Shown: positions 12,285-13,352 of the stretch, in pieces | How positions within the stretch are numbered: the first letter of the stretch is position 1 | How the letters are laid out: each line of letters opens with the position of its first letter | DNA from: an uncultured Erysipelotrichaceae bacterium | Lineage (GTDB): Bacteria > Bacillota_I > Bacilli_A > Erysipelotrichales > Coprobacillaceae | Reading direction: 5' to 3' | DNA length: 13,352 bases | Assembly: GCA_900550005.1 (NCBI GenBank) | Contig: URQL01000030.1 | Location: 1-13,352 of the forward strand | Translations under genes and position numbers: made by a program | Notes under the pieces: generated by a model | The model's database searches: none | The model's input: only the letters and a program-made list of their open reading frames with translations | Told to the model about the DNA's origin: nothing

Positions 12285-12869
12285 ATGGGTAATGAAAATA
12301 AAAAAGATTTTAATGTTATGATGAATAATAATAAGGATATGCCTAAAATACAAGTTATTAAAGATGAGAAAACAATAAAAAAATATGGTGGAACTAAAAT
12401 GTTTTTTGCACCACCAATTTATTATGATGAACTAATGAAAAAAGTACCAAAGGGAAAACTCATAACTGTTAGTCAAATGAGAGATTATTTAGCAAAACAA
12501 AATAATGCAGACTTTACCGATCCAATGACAGCAGGAATATTTGTAAATATAGTTGCTTGGGCAAGTTATCAAAGAAACGAAGATATTACGCCATATTGGA
12601 GAACTTTAAAATCTGATGGAGAATTAAATGTTAAATATCCTGAAGCAATAGAATTACAAAAAAGATTACTTGAAGAAGAAGGACATACAATTATTTCAAA
12701 AGGAATAAAGAACATAAAATATTATGTTAAAGATTATGAAAGTATATATAATGGTATTTTTAGTCACTTCACAAATAATTTACAGCAAATCAAAGCATCA
12801 ACCTGTTACAATATAAGTAATAATAAAAGAATTATTACAAGAAAGGAAGTTATATTATGGATACCTTAA
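12285..12869 (+). CDS. Alkyltransferase-like (MGMT-fold) DNA-binding protein with an aberrant C-terminal tail
   Basis: The start is ATG at 12285; the ribosome binding site is weak (GTGAGTTGAAG). The product has 194 residues. Residues 36-150 look like the DNA-binding domain of O6-alkylguanine-DNA alkyltransferases: VPKGKLITVSQMRDYLA (54-70), then TDPMTAGIFVNIVAWAS, then TPYWRTLKSDGEL at 102-114. In the last the acceptor motif PCHR is PYWR, so the reactive Cys is absent, as in alkyltransferase-like proteins that mark damage for excision repair. Residues from about 155 on (SHFTNNLQQIKAS onward) are unlike the family and run into the next gene, overlapping it by 13 bases. The natural end seems replaced where the nitroreductase DNA joined. 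Confidence 0.65.
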   Translation: MGNENKKDFNVMMNNNKDMPKIQVIKDEKTIKKYGGTKMFFAPPIYYDELMKKVPKGKLITVSQMRDYLAKQNNADFTDPMTAGIFVNIVAWASYQRNEDITPYWRTLKSDGELNVKYPEAIELQKRLLEEEGHTIISKGIKNIKYYVKDYESIYNGIFSHFTNNLQQIKASTCYNISNNKRIITRKEVILWIP

Positions 12870-13352
12870 CCGCTATTGCACCCCGCCGCTCTACCAGAGT
12901 CTACAAACCAGAACAAATAAGCGATTCCCAGCTGCAAACAGTTTTAGCCGCCGGCTGGGCTTCTCCTGTTGGTCATGGAGCATATGACGAACTATATATT
13001 TCTGTTGTGCAAAATCCCAAAATTCTCGAAAACTTTGCAGAATACTGCGGTCAAGCTTTCGGAAACCCCAAATACAATCCGTTTTACGGCGCCCCTACTT
13101 TAATCGTCATTTCAGCTAAACCTAAAGATGACGGCCAGATGGTTTACATAGCTGATGTTGGCTGTATTCTTGAAAATATGCAATTGGCTGCTACTGATAT
13201 CGGCCTTGGTTCAGTTTATCTTTGGGCTCTTTTAAATCGTATTCCGCAAAGTCCTCAATTTGTAGCCAGCCTTGAACTGCCGGAAGGCTTCAAACCTGTT
13301 TCAGCTTTGGCCTTGGGTTATCCGGCCAAACCGTTTGAAAAACGTTCTTTTG
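12857..13352 (+). CDS. Nitroreductase family protein, 3' end beyond the window, foreign composition
   Basis: The start is ATG at 12857, eight bases after AAAGGAAG. The 165 visible residues begin MDTLTAIAPRRSTRVYKPEQ; the RRSTR motif contacts the FMN phosphate. The domain runs through YGAPTLIVISAK, ADVGCILENMQLAATDIGLG (the central helix and Gly-rich turn) and ALALGYPAKPFEKRSF, close to the usual end. Members reduce nitro compounds, quinones or flavins with NAD(P)H. Codons are strikingly GC-richer than elsewhere: 12901-12960 holds 31 G/C in 60 bases against 11 in 12301-12360. The change falls at the start codon, while the leader and ribosome binding site look native. This points to acquisition by transfer. 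Confidence 0.85.
   Translation, partial: MDTLTAIAPRRSTRVYKPEQISDSQLQTVLAAGWASPVGHGAYDELYISVVQNPKILENFAEYCGQAFGNPKYNPFYGAPTLIVISAKPKDDGQMVYIADVGCILENMQLAATDIGLGSVYLWALLNRIPQSPQFVASLELPEGFKPVSALALGYPAKPFEKRSF

Noticed and set aside
11933..12353. Two minus-strand reading frames (11933-12139 and 12162-12353)
   Set aside because: The first is antisense to the helicase fragment and the second overlaps the promoter and start of the alkyltransferase-like gene; neither has a ribosome binding site or protein-like composition.

Overview
The window is AT-rich, low-GC Gram-positive DNA with strong AGGAGG-type ribosome binding sites and many short intergenic hairpin terminators. It most likely comes from a gut Bacillota of the Erysipelotrichia/Coprobacillaceae kind. 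That assignment is inferred from composition and gene types, since no rRNA or universal marker gene is present.

Layout. (A) 1-6323 is an accessory island. On the minus strand it holds a small secreted, possibly bacteriocin-like gene with one internal stop (2850-3269). Next come two paralogous membrane-anchored MacB/FtsX-like proteins (1629-2783 and 627-1445) and the start of an ABC exporter gene broken by one nonsense codon (1-455). Divergent from these, on the plus strand, is a 51-residue Cys/His-rich secreted peptide (3870-4025) followed by a 418-residue HTH-TPR regulator that looks like an RRNPP-type peptide receptor (4246-5502). The regulator converges on the 3' half of a second, inactivated ABC exporter (5517-6251), whose 5' end is cut off against a fragment of an unrelated HTH gene. 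(B) 6460-7217 holds a small charged protein, an aldo/keto reductase remnant and a C-terminally shortened FMN reductase. (C) 7360-10103 is an intact, core-like block: a TIM-barrel protein tightly coupled to a Nudix ADP-ribose pyrophosphatase, then a fluoride riboswitch with an overlapping terminator in front of a cation/proton antiporter, then a small membrane protein. (D) 10205-11496 is a MerR-family regulator between two decayed flavodoxin genes; all three keep MerR-type promoters with 19-bp spacers. (E) 11502-13352 is a small membrane protein, a helicase fragment, an alkyltransferase-like (MGMT-fold) protein with Cys replaced in its active-site motif, and a nitroreductase of much higher GC that begins sharply at its own start codon and runs off the window.

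How the parts may work together. The strongest candidate for an undescribed system is region A: a secreted peptide and an adjacent HTH-TPR receptor, with a perfect 14-bp palindrome exactly between the -35 and -10 of the peptide promoter. A second dyad lies upstream of the divergent peptide/transporter operon. This would be a cell-density switch controlling a bacteriocin-like cassette, but that is inference. Several members of the cassette carry single in-frame stop codons in otherwise intact reading frames, so the output side looks recently inactivated while peptide and receptor remain open. The two MacB-like genes share a 351-bp block with no mismatch inside otherwise about 80% identical sequence, which points to recent gene conversion.

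No tRNA, rRNA, CRISPR array or complete insertion sequence was seen.
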